Position numbers and translations under genes: made by a program. From Alkaliphilus hydrothermalis (GTDB lineage: Bacteria; Bacillota; Clostridia; Peptostreptococcales; Natronincolaceae): 64,000 nt of DNA. The first letter of the stretch is position 1, and each line of letters starts with the position of its first letter. The stretch lies in the NCBI RefSeq assembly GCF_016908555.1, contig NZ_JAFBEE010000004.1:1-64000 (forward strand), given 5' to 3'. Below are positions 62,831-64,000 of the stretch, piece after piece. The notes beneath the pieces were generated by a model, which was not told where the DNA came from, made no database searches, and saw nothing but the letters and a program-made list of their open reading frames with translations.

Positions 62831-63100
62831 CTAATCCTTACAAGTCCCCTTGCACTTACATTTTTCACCTTTTTCTTTAATCTTCTTTATGAAGATGTAT
62901 TTATGTCGATCATTCTCACCATCACTGCCCAATGGAACAATATGATACAGTTTGTATCCTGCATCCAGTAGCTTTTTGGTTGCATCGGCAATATGTTCTC
63001 CTACATCTACTATATCGGTAATTCGACCATTGATGGGTGTGGCTATTGCTTCCTTTACCACCATATTACTTACTTTTAAAAACTGAACACTATACTTCAA
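62831..63100 (-). CDS. Small protein with Cys-rich tail, unknown
   Basis: An 89-residue soluble protein that I do not recognise. The N-terminal part looks like a small alpha/beta domain (SNMVVKEAIATPINGRITDI, then KKLLDAGYKLYHIVPLGSDG). It ends in a lysine/cysteine tail CKCKGTCKD with three cysteines that might bind a metal. The TTG after AAGGGAGTG was chosen; a GTG three codons upstream is possible. It is a single gene between leuS and the YetF gene. Confidence 0.7.
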   Translation of the reverse strand: MKYSVQFLKVSNMVVKEAIATPINGRITDIVDVGEHIADATKKLLDAGYKLYHIVPLGSDGENDRHKYIFIKKIKEKGEKCKCKGTCKD

Positions 63101-63292
63101 CTTAAACACTCCCTTTTATAACATCCTATGGAAATTTGGAAAATAGTTTCCGTATTTTTCTTTTCAACCAAAATTGGGTAAAGATTAATTTAATTACAAT
63201 TGTTTTTTACCTGTTTTTTCATGTTATTATGTGGGATTGATAAAGTATAGTGGAAAAGCTATTATTCATTTACAAGCTAAGGGTAGAGGTGC

Positions 63293-63994
63293 TTATATGC
63301 TTTTATTTTTCCTCAGCGAAACTACATGAATACCTTCATCTTGTTTCCAGTCAGCAAAAAAGACATCCTTTATTTCATCTACCCCGAAGGTTTTAACTTG
63401 ATTCTCCAACCATTCCCGCCCAAAACCAATGACCTTCAAATTGTCCTCTAATACCTCCCCATCAAGGATTAAGTTGATGGGCATATACATAGGTTTGTCA
63501 GGTAGATTTAAATCTTCAAAAGTCGGATTGTTATACTTAGACTTTTTTAGAACACTAATGTTTCCACTCTGCTCCAAAATAGCAAATTCAATCTCCCGTA
63601 TAGAAAAGGCATCTTTTTGCCTTAGAATACTTAACAGCTCATTGATATCTAGTTTTTCTTTTTTAATGACGTTAAAATCAATTTGTCCATTCCTTATAAT
63701 GATGGCTGGGTCCCCTTCGAGAAGTTTTCGTGTTTTTCTGTACTTCTGGGTTATACTTTCAACTACATACATCAATGCCCCCCACAATGCTAAGGCATAT
63801 ATTACACTCCAGATTTTCACTTCCTCATCGTATAGGGCATTTCCAACCAACTCCCCTAGAATAATAGCCGATATAAAGTCAAAGGGAGTGATCTCATTAA
63901 TTTGGGTCTTTCTGATGACTTTAGTTACTGCAAAAAGAGCAAAAAAACCTGTCACCAGTTCCAGCGTTAATTGAACAAAGGGGGAGTCAAGCAT
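63293..63994 (-). CDS. YetF/DUF421 family membrane protein
   Basis: A 233-residue DUF421 protein. The N-terminal helices (about residues 8-24, 42-55 and 64-84) carry the family block EITPFDFISAIILGELVGNA. A cytoplasmic domain follows with LLEGDPAIIIRNGQIDFNVI and ISELLSILRQ-like text (INELLSILRQKDAFSIREIE), then AILEQSGNISVLKK, all typical of YetF/YdfR proteins. Function is not established; related proteins are linked to sporulation and stress in Bacillus. The gene is complete, its ATG lying six bases from the window end. Confidence 0.9.
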   Translation of the reverse strand: MLDSPFVQLTLELVTGFFALFAVTKVIRKTQINEITPFDFISAIILGELVGNALYDEEVKIWSVIYALALWGALMYVVESITQKYRKTRKLLEGDPAIIIRNGQIDFNVIKKEKLDINELLSILRQKDAFSIREIEFAILEQSGNISVLKKSKYNNPTFEDLNLPDKPMYMPINLILDGEVLEDNLKVIGFGREWLENQVKTFGVDEIKDVFFADWKQDEGIHVVSLRKNKSI

Positions 63995-64000
63995 ATATAC

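Overview
The window looks like chromosome from an anaerobic, low-GC, amino-acid-fermenting clostridium. The best fit is an Alkaliphilus-like member of the Clostridia. The reasons are strong AGGAGG ribosome sites, a clostridial-type tmRNA tag (ANDNYALAA), a cggR-gap-pgk-tpi-gpmI-eno glycolysis operon, a membrane pyrophosphatase, and complete selenoprotein loci for glycine and betaine reductase. The genus is an inference from gene content, not a database match.

Region 1 (about 1-18.6 kb) is accessory. It holds some 20 short, mostly unrelated genes, all on the minus strand: NUDIX hydrolases, GNAT acetyltransferases, a nitroreductase, PepE, an M23 peptidase, a methyltransferase, ASCH, RDD and PH-domain proteins, a lipoprotein and several unknowns. 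Most genes are separated by imperfect palindromes that start TAACG and end GTTA on the plus strand. These have the architecture of integron attC recombination sites. I count eleven good copies in three size classes (about 147, 68 and 65 nt; one 125-nt copy groups with the first), plus degenerate or half copies. Duplicated cassettes and gene scraps lie between them. No integron integrase is visible. The only recombinase is an N-terminally truncated XerC/D-type tyrosine recombinase at 18.6-19.2 kb. This looks like a cassette array without its integrase, lying on the 3' side of the tmRNA gene.

Region 2 (19.2-27.6 kb) holds ssrA (tmRNA), whose T-loop is interrupted by a 270-nt group I intron, then smpB, a TrkA-C membrane protein and rnr. 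On the plus strand is a cobalamin-riboswitch-controlled cbiMNQO cobalt transporter, followed by a small DUF1294 protein.

Region 3 (27.6-39.3 kb) is core energy metabolism on the minus strand. The order of transcription is rpoN, then cggR-gap-pgk-tpiA-gpmI-eno, then secG and hppA. A GGGAC-repeat site upstream of cggR is a likely CggR operator.

Region 4 (39.5-54.4 kb) is the reductive amino-acid locus. A tandem glycine riboswitch precedes grdX-trxB-trxA-grdE-grdA-grdB-grdC-grdD. Downstream are a TetR regulator (plus strand) and, divergently, grdI-grdH (betaine reductase), a BCCT betaine transporter and a second grdA. Four in-frame UGA codons (two GrdA, GrdB, GrdH) are read as selenocysteine. 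Glycine or betaine is reduced to acetyl phosphate using thioredoxin.

Region 5 (54.5-64 kb) is housekeeping: trmL, speD, an MBL-fold hydrolase, a membrane metallophosphoesterase, a copper-amine-oxidase-domain exported protein, T-box-controlled leuS, a small Cys-tailed protein and a YetF/DUF421 protein. A family of hairpin repeats is scattered at gene ends from 21 to 59 kb. I saw no rRNA, no ordinary tRNA and no CRISPR array.
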